Shown: positions 43,220 to 53,290 of the stretch, in pieces
Position numbering within the stretch: position 1 is the first letter of the stretch
Layout: the number at the start of each line of letters is the position of its first letter
Origin: CAVPLM01 sp963713545
Lineage (GTDB): Bacteria > Actinomycetota > Thermoleophilia > RBG-16-64-13
Reading direction: 5' to 3'
DNA length: 64,000 nucleotides
Assembly: GCA_963713545.1 (NCBI GenBank)
Contig: CAVQME010000011.1
Coordinates: 1 to 64,000, forward strand
The notes under the pieces: model-generated
The model's input: only the letters and a program-made list of their open reading frames with translations
What the model was told of the DNA's origin: nothing
The model's database searches: none
Translations under genes and position numbers: made by a program

Positions 43220-44548
43220 ATGAGCACGACCGCCATCGAGATAATCGGTGTAGTCCTTCTAATCTTGGTCAACGCCTTCTTCGTGATATCCGAGTTCGCC
43301 ATCGTCAAGGTGCGCGACACGAGGATCGCCGAGCTGGCCGCCATGGGAAGCCGGCGCGCACGAGTGGCCGATCACATCGTCAACCACCTCGACGCCTACC
43401 TGTCGGCGACGCAACTGGGTGTCACCGTCGCCAGCCTGGGATTAGGCTGGTTGGGCGCGTCGGCCTTCACGGATATTTTCGATGTGACCATGAGTCGTAC
43501 CGCCGCAGCCATCATCGCCTTCGTCTTCGTCACCTTCATCACCATCATTTTCGGCGAGTTGGTCCCCAAGTCTGTCGCCATACGCAAGGCTGAGCGCTCG
43601 ACGCTCATCGTCGCCCTGCCTCTGCGCTGGTTCTACCTCATCACCCGCCCGCTGACCTGGCTCATGTACATCTCCGCTGCCGGCATACTGAGGCTCTTCC
43701 GCATCCAGCCTGCCTCGGAACGCGATCTGGCTCACTCCGAGGAAGAGTTGCGCATGATCATCGAGGCAAGCCAGGAAGTGGGCCACATCGACGAGGTGGA
43801 GCAGACCCTCATGCGCCGGGCACTCACCTTCGGCGACCGCACTGTGGGCGACATCATGGTCCCCCGCACCGAGATGGCCGCCCTGCCCAGCTCCACTCTG
43901 GTCAGCGACACCATCGACGAGATCGCGGAGACCAATCACACCCGATACCCGGTTTACGAGGAAGACGTGGATAACATCGTCGGCTACATCCACGTCAAGG
44001 ACCTCTACCGCACGCCGCGCGAGGCTACCTTGCGCCGCCTGCTGCGCCCTATCGGCTTCATAGCCGAGACCTCCAGCATCGAACTGGCCCTGCAGCGCTT
44101 CCAGAGCACGCGCACGCCGCTCGCCATCGTGGTCGATGAGCACGGGGGCACGGCCGGTATCGTCACTATCCAGGACGTGGTGGAAGAGTTGATCGGCGAA
44201 GTCCAGGACGAGTTCGACCTGGAGGCGCGCGAGGTGGAGGACCGCGGAGACGGGAGCTACTCCATCGACGGCGGAGCCCGGATCGACTATCTGGAGGGCC
44301 TCCTTGGACTGGATCTGCCCGAAGAAGGCTTTCCCACTTTGGGTGGCAGGGTGTTCGAACAGCTGCAGCGACGTCCTCAGGTGGGTGACGAGGCTCAGAT
44401 AGGTCAATTCCACGCCCAGGTGCTCGAGGTCGATGGGATGCGGATCTCCCGGGTCCTTCTCACCCGCCCCGCTGAGCAAGAGGAAGAAGAAGGCGAGTTG
44501 GAGGAAGCGGAGGCCGGCGCCCCAGGCCGCGACGACTCCGAGGTCTGA
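43220..44548 (+). CDS. CNNM/HlyC-CorC family protein (DUF21, CBS pair, CorC_HlyC)
   Basis: The 442-residue protein has an N-terminal DUF21 domain with about four helices (residues 1-180, including NAFFVISEFAIVKV and FGELVPKSVAI). A CBS pair follows (about 215-330; VPRTEMAALP, VVDEHGGTAGIVTIQDV), then a CorC_HlyC domain, and an acidic tail ends the protein. Members of this family export or sense divalent cations, mainly Mg2+/Co2+. I prefer ATG 43220 over the TTG six codons upstream. An 8-4-8 palindrome lies in the promoter region. The PPDK-like gene begins 34 bp later. Confidence 0.9.
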   Translation: MSTTAIEIIGVVLLILVNAFFVISEFAIVKVRDTRIAELAAMGSRRARVADHIVNHLDAYLSATQLGVTVASLGLGWLGASAFTDIFDVTMSRTAAAIIAFVFVTFITIIFGELVPKSVAIRKAERSTLIVALPLRWFYLITRPLTWLMYISAAGILRLFRIQPASERDLAHSEEELRMIIEASQEVGHIDEVEQTLMRRALTFGDRTVGDIMVPRTEMAALPSSTLVSDTIDEIAETNHTRYPVYEEDVDNIVGYIHVKDLYRTPREATLRRLLRPIGFIAETSSIELALQRFQSTRTPLAIVVDEHGGTAGIVTIQDVVEELIGEVQDEFDLEAREVEDRGDGSYSIDGGARIDYLEGLLGLDLPEEGFPTLGGRVFEQLQRRPQVGDEAQIGQFHAQVLEVDGMRISRVLLTRPAEQEEEEGELEEAEAGAPGRDDSEV

Positions 44549-44582
44549 CGCCGCCGCGAGCGCCGCAGGGTATCATTCCCCT

Positions 44583-47500
44583 ATGAGACCGATAGAAGTG
44601 CCGTTCGATTCCGATGCCCTGCGGGCCAATATCGCCGGTACCGCCCAAGAAGTGGTCATTCCCGACCGCTACCTGCCCCTCGTGCGGGCAGTGGACGGGC
44701 TCTATGGCGTGCGTACGCCATTGATGGAGACTCTGGCCGAGTACTTCCACAGTTTCCGCAATATCGACCTTCTGATCGACGGCTTCCAGACCATCCTCTT
44801 GCGCAACTGGACCTACTTCGAGCGCTCGGAGGATAGGGCTCAGTGCTTCGATCTCCTCTCCGAGTTGGTGCTGGACCTGCTCGATACCCCGCTTTCCGAG
44901 GGACAGACATCCTTGCTGCTTCGCCAGCTGCTTTCTTGGTGCACCGCGGCCCTGAGTGGACCGTACTCCGCTGAGTATGACGAGAGCCTGCAGGCGGTGG
45001 GCGAGTGCCTGTCCCGGGCACTTCCCCGGCAGCCGCTCGCGTTCTTGGAGCGGGACGCCCTGCTGCGCGGCCTCGTAGAGCGGGCGGCGCAGAGGTCTGC
45101 CCTCGAGACCGTATTCTCCCGGCTCTACCGAGACTTGCTTCTTCTCGGATACCGCCGGCTGAGCGAGCGCCTGCCGATCCCCCGGTGGGCCACCTCGAGC
45201 GAGGCCGAACTGGCCGACGCGGGAGCGGTCGTTGCTCACTTCTCGCTGCTGGCTCCGGAGCGTATGGCCGGACTCATAGCAGGCACCGAAGGCGCCCCGC
45301 TATCCGAACTGCTCTCCCCGGAACTGCCTCTGTTCTCGGCCATCCTCGACCAGTCTATCGACCAGGTCTTCCGAGTGGACGACCTGGAGGATCGCTTCGC
45401 TGTCTGCCTCTACTTCCTCAAGGATGACACCTTGGGCTATCGCCAGAACGAGGTGATGGTCGACCTCCTGGGAGTCGTCAGGCAACTGATGAAGCCCGAG
45501 CGACACATGGACGTGGACCGCATACTCAGCCGACTCACCCGCTTCTTCCGGGCGCGCGACAACCAGTTCCTGCTCATGCGGTTCCAGTGCTATGAGGCCA
45601 TCGGGGTGGCCATCGGGGAGGCGGGCAACGCCGTGGCCGCCGACCATCTCATCGAGGACGTGCTGTCCTGGCTGTTCCAGTACCCCGACATACGGGGGGC
45701 CACCGACGAGTGGGAGACGGTCGTCAACCCGTTCCACCTGCCCAAGATCCGTTGCTGGATGCATATCATCGAGTCCAACCCCTCTCTGTACGAGCGGTTG
45801 GCGGCCGCTCTCAACGTACAGCTGCGCCTCGGCGGCGTCTACATCGCCGACACCGACCTCTTCCAGCGTGATGTCACCCGCTTCCTCAGCGCCGATATCA
45901 GGCCCATCTACTTCGTGGCCAAACAGCTCCTGCGAGCCTTCCCCGTCTACTTCAACGACGTGGGCGCCGAGGGCGAGTTGCGGTCCGTCTCTACCGAGAT
46001 CGACGAGATCTGCGGGCGCCGGGACACGCTCATGCATTTCCTGCGCAAGCAGTCTCATGCCGAGTCGTCCAACCGGCTCGTGGCTTTCAGCAGGGCCGTG
46101 GTCTCGTATTGGATCACTCTCGACCCTTCCGGCCTGGAGCCCTACCTTTCGGCCAACACCATGGCCGCCGTGCGTCGGGAAGCGGAATGGGCCGAGGAGC
46201 CGCATGGTTTGCTTCTCGGACTGTGGGCGGCCCTGGAGGATGGCAGACGCCCCGACGGCAGCGGGGGCCCGAACGTGGAGTCTTTCATCGACAGAGTGGT
46301 TGCTTTCCCCCCGTCTGCGCTGGAGGAGTTGGTCGGCGGATTGCCTGGGCCGGAGGGAAGCGGATCCACGGCCCCTCGCCGGGTCATGCTCATGGTGCGC
46401 ACCTATCAGCTCCTCGCTCAGAAGTACTCGCTTTCCGCGGACACTGTCGGTCCGGCGGTCGCCCACCATCTGCACCTCGACGCCAAGCTCCGGCTCAAGT
46501 TCGCCAAGGCCCTTTCCGCTTGGCAGGCGACTCCGGCAGCCTCGAGCCGCGACGACCTGCTCGACGTCGCTTTGAACGTGCTCGAGCATCTGAAGGCGAT
46601 CGTCCTGGACCCTGTTCCGTCCGTCGCCGTGGAGAACATCTATCAGAAGCGCCACATCGCCGCCGGCATCCCTTCCATGTATGGGAATTACAGCGAGCCC
46701 AAGTTCGACGCCCTGGGTCTGTCCTTCCGGGTGGAGAAGCTGGTGGCCCGTCTCCTCGAAGACCTGGTGACCGAGGGCATCGAGGCCTATGTGACTCGCG
46801 ACTCCTTGAGGCGCATGGCAGCGGCGATCAGGAACTTCGAGCGGGCGCTCGCGGCCGACGGGGTCGACTCCCGGAACCTAGCCGCCAACTTGCGTCTGCT
46901 CGAATCCAGCTTCAGCAGCCTCAACTTCACCTTCCACCAGTATCGCAACGTCTTCCAGTTCATCGTGGGGTCTGTGACCGAGCTTTCCCGTACCTCGATC
47001 CTCAGTCACGACCAGGTGCTGCACACGGTGCTCGAGCACGATCCCAGACAGTGCGAGGCCAGGTGTCTCTCGCTGGACGCCACCGCTGAGATGGTCCTGA
47101 GAGAGGTGCTGGTCACAGCCCTAGGTATGCAGACCCTAGACCGCTACGTCTCCACCGCGCTGCGCCAGATCTCCACCCTAGCCGGGGGCCTGAGCAACCG
47201 GGCGCTCACCCGGATGATGAACTACGACCCCGAGCGGTTGGTCTCCCCGATACACCAGGCCAAACCGGGGACCGACGATCAGAGGACCCTGGGCTTCAAG
47301 GGCCTGGGCCTCAAACAAATGGCCTCCTATGGACACCGGGTCCCCGAGGGCTTCATCCTCACCACGGAGCTGTTCGGCGCCAGGCCGGCCATGTCGCATC
47401 GGCCGCTGTACGACGACACTCTGGAGCGCATCAGGAAAGCGTTGGGGCACCTCGAGGGTGAGACAGGCCTCCGTCTCGGCGATCCCCAACCGGCTGCTGA

Positions 47501-48771
47501 CGCTCTCCATACGCTCGGGCGCCGCCATCTCCATGCCGGGGCTGATGGCCACCTTCGTCGACGTGGGTCTGAACGACAAACTCGCGGAGGCGCTCTCCCG
47601 CAAGCCCGGCTTCGAATGGGCCGCTTGGGACTCTTATCGCCGCTTCCTCCAATCCTGGGCCATGGCCTCCGGCATCGACCGGGACTTCTTCGACGGGATA
47701 ATGAACGAGTTCAAGGTCCGCTACGGCATCGAGCGCAAGTTAGACTTCCTGCCCGAGCACATGCGCGAGCTGGCGTTCACCTACAAGAGCCGGGCCCGGG
47801 AGCTGGGGGTCAGGTTCAAGGATGACCCCTTCGCGCAGGTCGTCGGCTGTATCAACAACGTGCTGGGATCCTGGGATTCTCCCGAGGCCACGCTGTACCG
47901 TCAGTACCTTGGGATAGCGGCGGAGTGGGGCACCGCCGTGGTGGTGCAGAGGATGGTCTTCGGGAACCTGAGCCGTGAGTCCGGCTCCGGGGTCACGTTC
48001 ACGCGCAACCCGTTGGAACCGTACAGCAACCAGGTCCGGCTCTTCGGCGACTTCACCGCCCGCAGCCAGGGCGAGGACCTGGTGGGCGGCCTCGTCTTCC
48101 CTCTGCCCATCTCCGAAGCCCAGCGTCTCGGCAGTCCCACCTACCGGGGCATAGAGCATTCTCTGGAGAAGGACTATCCCGAGGTCTACCAGGCCCTCCT
48201 CGACGTCGCCAAGGACCTCGTGAACGTCAGGGAGTTCGACCCGCAGGAGATCGAGTTCACTTTCGAATCAGCATCGGGCCCGGGCCTCCATATCCTGCAG
48301 AAGCGGGCTATGGTGCAGCAACAGACGCGAGACATGCCCTATTTCAACACCTCTTCGCCCCGTTTCGGCCCTCCCATAGCCGTTGGCATGGGCGTGGCGG
48401 GAGGCGCCTACTCGGGGAGAGCGGCCATCAGCAGCCGCCAGATCGAGCAACTGCTCGCCAAGGCACCCGACGACAACATCCTGCTCCTCAGACCGGATAC
48501 CGTGCCCGAGGACATCGCCATGATCACCCAGGTCTCCGGCCTGCTGACCGCCCGGGGGGGCGCAACCTCCCACGCGGCGGTGACCGCCAAGCGCCTCGGT
48601 AAGACCGCCGTGGTCGATTGCCGCGAGTTGGAAGTGATCGAACAGCAGGGGGTCGCGCACCTCGCCGGGAGGAAGATAGACGCGGGCGATTGGCTCTCCA
48701 TAGACGGCCGAACCGGCAACATCTTCTGGGGGCGTATCCCGGTCCTTGCCCGGCCGATCATCTCTCTCTGA
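44583..48771 (+). CDS. giant PPDK-like ATP-grasp and phosphohistidine protein (apparent frameshift)
   Basis: The first about 900 residues are helical, lack recognised domains and show no signal peptide. Then comes an ATP-grasp domain like that of pyruvate phosphate dikinase (GFKGLGLKQMASYGHRVPEGFILTTELF). A phosphohistidine domain follows with catalytic His in GGATSHAAVTAKRLGKTAVV (near 1325). The protein then ends, so the C-terminal PEP-binding barrel of PPDK is missing. The reading frame breaks in a CCCC run (47484-47487); skipping one C restores a normal GDP...NRLLTLSIRSGA sequence and yields about 1395 residues. A catalytic role as dikinase with another acceptor is possible; the partner is unknown. 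Confidence 0.78.
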
Positions 48772-48897
48772 CCCGAACGCTGGAATAAGAGCGCTCAAGC
48801 AAGTACCCTTGAAGGTAGAGACACGCGTCCGCCGCCGAACTACCACACCACCGGCGCTCGGGCGGAGATCGCAATTCAAAGACAGGAGGCCTCGCTA

Positions 48898-50133
48898 ATG
48901 GGCGCGCCGCGCAAGCTCGGGATCAACGGGCTGGGACGGATCGGCAAACTGACCCTGTGGTACCACCTGGGGCACGATGACTTCGACTCCTTCGTAATCA
49001 ACCAGGGTCGGCAGGTGGGGACCTCGCTCGAGTCCGTGATCGAATACCTCAGCAAAGACAGCACCTATGGGCCGCTGCACCGCTATCTCTATGGTCACAA
49101 GGGCAAACGCGAGATGGAGGTGGTCGACGAGGCAGCGGGGATCATCCGAGCCCACGGCAAGGACATAGTCATTCTGAGGCAGGCCCGCAATCCCAAGGAC
49201 ATACCCTGGCGCGAGAACGGGGTGAGCCTGGTGGTGGAGTGCACCGGCACCTTCCGCGACCCACACGCCGACGCCGACGACCCTAAGGGGTCGCTCCGAG
49301 GCCACGTGGCCGCCGGAGCGCGGACGGTGGTCCAGAGTTCCCCGTTCAAGAGCAAGACAAAGGGAGTACCGCTGCCGGAGGATACGGCCATCCTGATAAG
49401 CGGCATCAACCACTCCGAGTATGACCCGGGCAAGCACAAGCTGGTCTCGGCCGCCTCCTGCACCACCACAGCCCTTGCCCACATGATGCAGCCGCTCTTT
49501 GCGCGCGACCTCACCCGGGACATGATCACCGCGGGGATGAGTACCGTCCACGCGGTCACCAACAGTCAGCCGGTGCTCGACGCGGTCCCGGGCGCGGGCG
49601 CCACCGACCTCCGCAAGACCCGGTCGGCCATGAACAACATCGTCTTGACCTCCACCAATGCTGCCAAGGCGCTGGAGCAGGTCATGCCGGAGATGGCCCG
49701 TATCGGCTTCATGGCCGATTCGGTGCGCATCCCTACCGCCAGCGTAAGCCTCATCATCCTGAACGTCACCTTCCAGAGTGAGAGCCTGCCCGACGGAACG
49801 GTGACGGTTGACCGCGAGGCCATCAACGCCATCTATCGTGAGGCTTCCGAAGGCGAGGCCCGGGGTCTGCTCAAGTACAGCGAGGAACAGAACGTCTCCG
49901 CCGACATGTTGGGTGAAGACGCGGCGGTCGTGATCGAAGCGGTGGAGACCCACACTCGCACCGGCTTCGTCGATCTTCAGATCCCCGATTGCCAGCCGGG
50001 GGGCGAGGGCGTCTACCGCACCCATCGCATTCCCCTCACGCACGTCAAGGTGTTCGGCTGGTACGACAACGAGATGGGCAGCTACACGTACCGTTTGGGC
50101 GAGCTGACCAGCCACATCGCGAGGAGCATGTAG
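48898..50133 (+). CDS. glyceraldehyde-3-phosphate dehydrogenase-like protein (long form)
   Basis: The NAD-binding motif NGLGRIGKLTLW is at 9-20, the catalytic Cys is in SAASCTTTALAHM (near 187), His is in STVHAVTNSQ and WYDNEMGSYTYR matches the C-terminal signature. At 411 residues it is about 75 longer than usual, with extra segments including VDEAAGIIRAHGKDIVILRQ. The catalytic site reads SCTTT rather than the standard SCTTN. AGGAGG precedes the ATG. It may act in glycolysis or gluconeogenesis or on another aldehyde phosphate. No other glycolytic gene is near. Confidence 0.87.
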   Translation: MGAPRKLGINGLGRIGKLTLWYHLGHDDFDSFVINQGRQVGTSLESVIEYLSKDSTYGPLHRYLYGHKGKREMEVVDEAAGIIRAHGKDIVILRQARNPKDIPWRENGVSLVVECTGTFRDPHADADDPKGSLRGHVAAGARTVVQSSPFKSKTKGVPLPEDTAILISGINHSEYDPGKHKLVSAASCTTTALAHMMQPLFARDLTRDMITAGMSTVHAVTNSQPVLDAVPGAGATDLRKTRSAMNNIVLTSTNAAKALEQVMPEMARIGFMADSVRIPTASVSLIILNVTFQSESLPDGTVTVDREAINAIYREASEGEARGLLKYSEEQNVSADMLGEDAAVVIEAVETHTRTGFVDLQIPDCQPGGEGVYRTHRIPLTHVKVFGWYDNEMGSYTYRLGELTSHIARSM

Positions 50134-50173
50134 GACTTCATGGCGGGGCCGCGGCGGTTCTGCCGTTCGTGGA

Positions 50174-50716
50174 CTACGCGTCCACCGTGAGGATCTCGGC
50201 ACTGATCTGAGGCCGGGCCCCAGGCCCGGCCTCAGTCTCCGAGCCTCCTGCCGGTGCGATCTCGAGCCGGGCTACAGTCCGCGGCCGGCCGAACCGCCGC
50301 GGCCCCGCCGATCCCGGGTTGAGATACAGTACCCCCTCGCGCTCCTCGACGGCCGCCACGTGGCTGTGCCCGAACACGATCACGGCGAAGTCCGGATCGG
50401 CCTGGAGCCTGTCCTCCCGCGCTCCGGCGCCCTGCCGCTGGACCATGTGGCCGATCAGGATGCGCGCGCCGCCAAGGGTCAATTCAGCCAGCAGGGGCAG
50501 GTCGGCCGCCCAGGCCTCCAGATCGCAATTACCGCGGACCGCCGTCACCGGGGCGATCTGCCGCAAGGCGGTCAACACCTGCGGGGCACCGATATCACCC
50601 GCGTGGATGATGTGGTCGACCCCCCGGAGCGATTCCATCACTCGGGGGTAGAGCTGCCCGTGGGTATCGGAAAGGACCCCGATCACCACTGATCGCGTTT
50701 CCGGCGGATGCTCCAA
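50174..50716 (-). CDS. YfcE-like metallophosphoesterase
   Basis: The 180-residue calcineurin-like phosphoesterase has the metal ligands in VLSDTHGQ (Asp/His), HAGDIG, GNCDLE and GHSHV, in the order typical of the YfcE/MJ0936 group. Such enzymes hydrolyse phosphodiesters, and their cellular substrate is unknown. It is convergent with the GAPDH gene. The C-terminus has a Gly/Glu/Ala-rich extension, in which a 12 bp hairpin lies. Confidence 0.88.
   Translation of the reverse strand: MEHPPETRSVVIGVLSDTHGQLYPRVMESLRGVDHIIHAGDIGAPQVLTALRQIAPVTAVRGNCDLEAWAADLPLLAELTLGGARILIGHMVQRQGAGAREDRLQADPDFAVIVFGHSHVAAVEEREGVLYLNPGSAGPRRFGRPRTVARLEIAPAGGSETEAGPGARPQISAEILTVDA
50208..50234 (+). terminator. possible terminator hairpin between GAPDH and yfcE-like genes
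   Basis: TGAGGCCGGGCC (50208-50219) pairs with GGCCCGGCCTCA (50223-50234) around a 3-nt loop, 75 bp after the GAPDH stop. It lies inside the 3' end of the convergent phosphatase gene and lacks a T tract, so it may simply reflect coding sequence. Confidence 0.35.
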
Positions 50717-50833
50717 CTGGCGAATCCCTCCTTGGTCGTCTGCAGGCCACGCTCTGCGTCGATCATAGCTTCACTCCGCCGACAAGCGTCACCAGGAGAC
50801 CAGGCAGCGGTCGGCCCACCGCACGTCGTCGTC

Positions 50834-51964
50834 TCAGAGGTCGTCACTCGACAGATCGTCGTCGTAGAGCTCGTCGCCTAGGTCGTTGCCGGCCGGAAGG
50901 TTACCGTGCTCCTGGGCGTAGCGCGCCAGCAACTCGCTCTCGCGCTGGGTGTAGAGGGGGTCGAGTTCCAAGCGGAAACAGGCAGCCGTGGAGCAGGCCG
51001 GCTCGGTCAAGGCCCGAGCCACACCTTGCCGCAGGTCGGCCACCCCCCCGATGCGCAGCACCTGCCCCTCGTGGTCCATCAGTTGGAATGTCCCGGCCTC
51101 GCTCGGGATGTCGGCCAGCCTCGCACGATCGATCGCCTCCCAGGCCGCCGGCGGGAGCACAGGGGCGACCAGACCGCTCTTGGCCCGGCGGCCGGCCAGC
51201 CATTGGGCCCCTTCTTCCCCCGGCGCGGTGAGGGCGCCGGCGGGGCACACCATGACGCACTGTCCGCAGAAGGTGCAGCCTGAGGCTCGTAACGTGTCCT
51301 GTTTCGGCTGCGCCAAGAAGTCCGAGGCGCTCGCCCTACGCTCGGGGCCCACCGCGATCGCGACCATCTTCAAAGCCCGGCCGGCATCCGGCGACGTCTC
51401 GCATACCACCACGCACCGGCCGCAACCGATGCACAGTCCCGGTTCGCGCTGGATGCGTCCTTCCTTCAGCCGGTCGCGGGGCACGGTCAGCGTTCCTCTG
51501 GCCAAGGTGCGGTCAGGGTCGACGAAGGCTACCAGCTTGCCCAGCTCACAACGACCGAGCTCGTCGCAGCACCGAGCCTCAGGCGGATAGCCGTAGGTGC
51601 ATTGGTCACGGTAACAGCCGTCGCGGTCGGGGCAGGCAAGGCAGGCGTGTGGATGCCGGGTCAGAATGTCTACGAGCCGCTCCAGCCGGAGAGCATGAAG
51701 CTCGGGGTCGTCGGTGATCACGTCAGTCCCCGGTGCCGTGGGAGTGACACAGGCAAGGGCCACGCACCCATCCTGGAGCCGGACCGCGCACAGACCGCAC
51801 TCGACGCCGCCCACTCCCGCCCGCGAGCAGCAGTCCATACCTGGGTAGTGGCAGAGACGAGGAACGTAGCGCCCGGCCCTATCGCAGGCTTCGAGGAGAG
51901 CGGTCCCGGTGGGGACGGTGACTGCCACCCCATCCACGCGCAGTTCCACGGTCGAGGCGCTCAC
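50834..51964 (-). CDS. NuoG-like iron-sulfur oxidoreductase subunit
   Basis: The 376-residue protein resembles the N-terminal half of NuoG and related electron-input subunits. A plant-type [2Fe-2S] domain comes first (CHYPGMDCCSRAGVGGVECGLC, about 38-59). A His-Cys cluster region follows (HPHACLACPDRDGCYRDQC), then two [4Fe-4S] motifs, CIGCGRCVVVCE and CTFCGQCVMVCPAG. An acidic tail ends the protein. It is the last gene of the run, 21 bp after the ferredoxin gene. It probably passes electrons between NAD(P)H and ferredoxin with a missing flavoprotein partner. Confidence 0.85.
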   Translation of the reverse strand: MSASTVELRVDGVAVTVPTGTALLEACDRAGRYVPRLCHYPGMDCCSRAGVGGVECGLCAVRLQDGCVALACVTPTAPGTDVITDDPELHALRLERLVDILTRHPHACLACPDRDGCYRDQCTYGYPPEARCCDELGRCELGKLVAFVDPDRTLARGTLTVPRDRLKEGRIQREPGLCIGCGRCVVVCETSPDAGRALKMVAIAVGPERRASASDFLAQPKQDTLRASGCTFCGQCVMVCPAGALTAPGEEGAQWLAGRRAKSGLVAPVLPPAAWEAIDRARLADIPSEAGTFQLMDHEGQVLRIGGVADLRQGVARALTEPACSTAACFRLELDPLYTQRESELLARYAQEHGNLPAGNDLGDELYDDDLSSDDL

Positions 51965-51985
51965 CGGTGGTCGCGGCTCGGACTG

Positions 51986-52279
51986 CTACCAGCTGTGGCG
52001 CAGTGCGCCCGCCGTGCAGGCGTCGGTGCACGGAAGCCGATGCTGCGACCCGCCGCTGCCGTTCTGCCCCTTGCACGTGGAACACAGCTCGCGAAGACGC
52101 TTCCGGGTCTTCTCGACCACGACGGCCACCATTTCGTCGTAGTCGTCCATCTCGATCACGTATACCCCCTGGGGACACGCGCTCACGCAGGGGTGCTGCT
52201 CGCACCGGGCGCACAGATCGCCGTCGATGGTGATGTAGTAGAAACCTGAGCCATCTTCGTAGCCGTAGTTGGCGATCAT
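51986..52279 (-). CDS. small [4Fe-4S] ferredoxin-like protein
   Basis: The 97-residue protein has CARCEQHPCVSACPQG (23-38) and CSTCKG...CTDACTAGAL (66-92), suited to two [4Fe-4S] clusters with an unusual spacing. Its start overlaps the stop of the ATPase gene by 4 bp (ATGA). Ferredoxins of this kind accompany BcrA/BcrD-type ATPases in aromatic-degrading anaerobes. It likely links the 2-oxoacid oxidoreductases to those ATPases. Confidence 0.82.
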   Translation of the reverse strand: MIANYGYEDGSGFYYITIDGDLCARCEQHPCVSACPQGVYVIEMDDYDEMVAVVVEKTRKRLRELCSTCKGQNGSGGSQHRLPCTDACTAGALRHSW

Positions 52280-53178
52280 ACTGTGGCCGCCTTCTCCTTC
52301 TCTGCCTTGCGATGCAGCGAGTGGGCGAAGAGCGCCGCGCCCAGAGCGCCGGCGATCTGCGGGTCTAGCACCGAGTCTGGCGGCAGCTTGACGGCCTCCA
52401 CTCCGATCAGCCGCTCGATACGGCGGGTCACCCCGATGTTCTTGCCGATGCCTCCGGTGATGAAGAAATCCCGCTCCACCTCCATGCGCTCGATCAATCC
52501 GGCCACCCGCTGGGCCATGGCCGCGCAATAGGCGGCAAGGACGCGATCGACGCTCCAGCCGGCCCGCAGCAACGACGTCGCCTCGGACTTGGCGAACACT
52601 GTGCAGACGTTGCTGACCGGCGGTGGCTCCTCCTCGATCTCGAAGGAGCGCCGGCCGATGTCCTCGATGGGCACCGACAGCACGTCGGCGATCACCTCCA
52701 TGCCCCGGCCCGTCCCGGCGGCGCACTTGTCGTTCATGATGAAGTTCAGCACTTTGCCGCGTTCGTCGCAGCGGATGACCTTACAATCCTGGCCGCCCAT
52801 GTCGAGGATGGTGCGCACGCTGGGCCCGGCCATGAAGTTGGCACCCCGGGCGTGACAGGCGATCTCGGTGATGGTGCGGTCGGCGAAGGGCACGTTCACC
52901 CGGCCGTAACCCGTGCCTACCGCATAGCTCACGTCATCCAGGGTAAGGCCCAGCGGCTCGCTGGCTCCCTTGAAGGCACGCAGAGCGCTGTCGGGGCTCG
53001 AGGAGCCGGTGCGGGTAGAGTGGAAGGCCAGCAGCCTGCCGTCGGCCAGTAGCACGGCCTGAGAGCTGACCGATCCCACGTCGATGCCTACGACGACACT
53101 CGAGGCCGCCCTCCAGTCAAGCTCAGCGGCCTGCCAGCTCTTCTCACTCCATCTCCAGTAATCTCGCGTCTCTGTCAT
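52276..53178 (-). CDS. BcrA/BadF-type ASKHA ATPase (reductase/dehydratase activator)
   Basis: The 300-residue protein is of the BadF/BadG/BcrA/BcrD/HgdC ATPase family, which couples ATP hydrolysis to very low-potential electron transfer. It has the phosphate-binding GIDVGSVSSQAVLL (about 31-44), AVGTGYGR, ITEIACHARGA, and GGQDCKVIR. The cluster Cys is in MNDKCAAGTGRGME, with a second Cys in VCTVFAKSEA. A long N-terminal segment (1-28) precedes the fold. I chose ATG 53178 because the sequence upstream is not conserved. Its partner is the next gene upstream, of the BcrD type, separated by 112 bp. Confidence 0.88.
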   Translation of the reverse strand: MTETRDYWRWSEKSWQAAELDWRAASSVVVGIDVGSVSSQAVLLADGRLLAFHSTRTGSSSPDSALRAFKGASEPLGLTLDDVSYAVGTGYGRVNVPFADRTITEIACHARGANFMAGPSVRTILDMGGQDCKVIRCDERGKVLNFIMNDKCAAGTGRGMEVIADVLSVPIEDIGRRSFEIEEEPPPVSNVCTVFAKSEATSLLRAGWSVDRVLAAYCAAMAQRVAGLIERMEVERDFFITGGIGKNIGVTRRIERLIGVEAVKLPPDSVLDPQIAGALGAALFAHSLHRKAEKEKAATV

Positions 53179-53290
53179 CGGTTCCAGAGTCCTTTCCTCT
53201 GCCCGGGCGCTGAACAGTCCGCCGGGCCGGCACCCGGGGGATGATACCCGGCCAAGACGGGAGGGGGAAGGGGAGGGCGCGCGCCGGAGG

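Noticed and set aside
45300..46655. 451-residue frame antisense to the PPDK-like gene
   Set aside because: No motif, no ribosome site and typical shadow composition.
48895..50202. 435-residue frame antisense to the GAPDH gene
   Set aside because: It spans almost exactly the real gene and has no domain.
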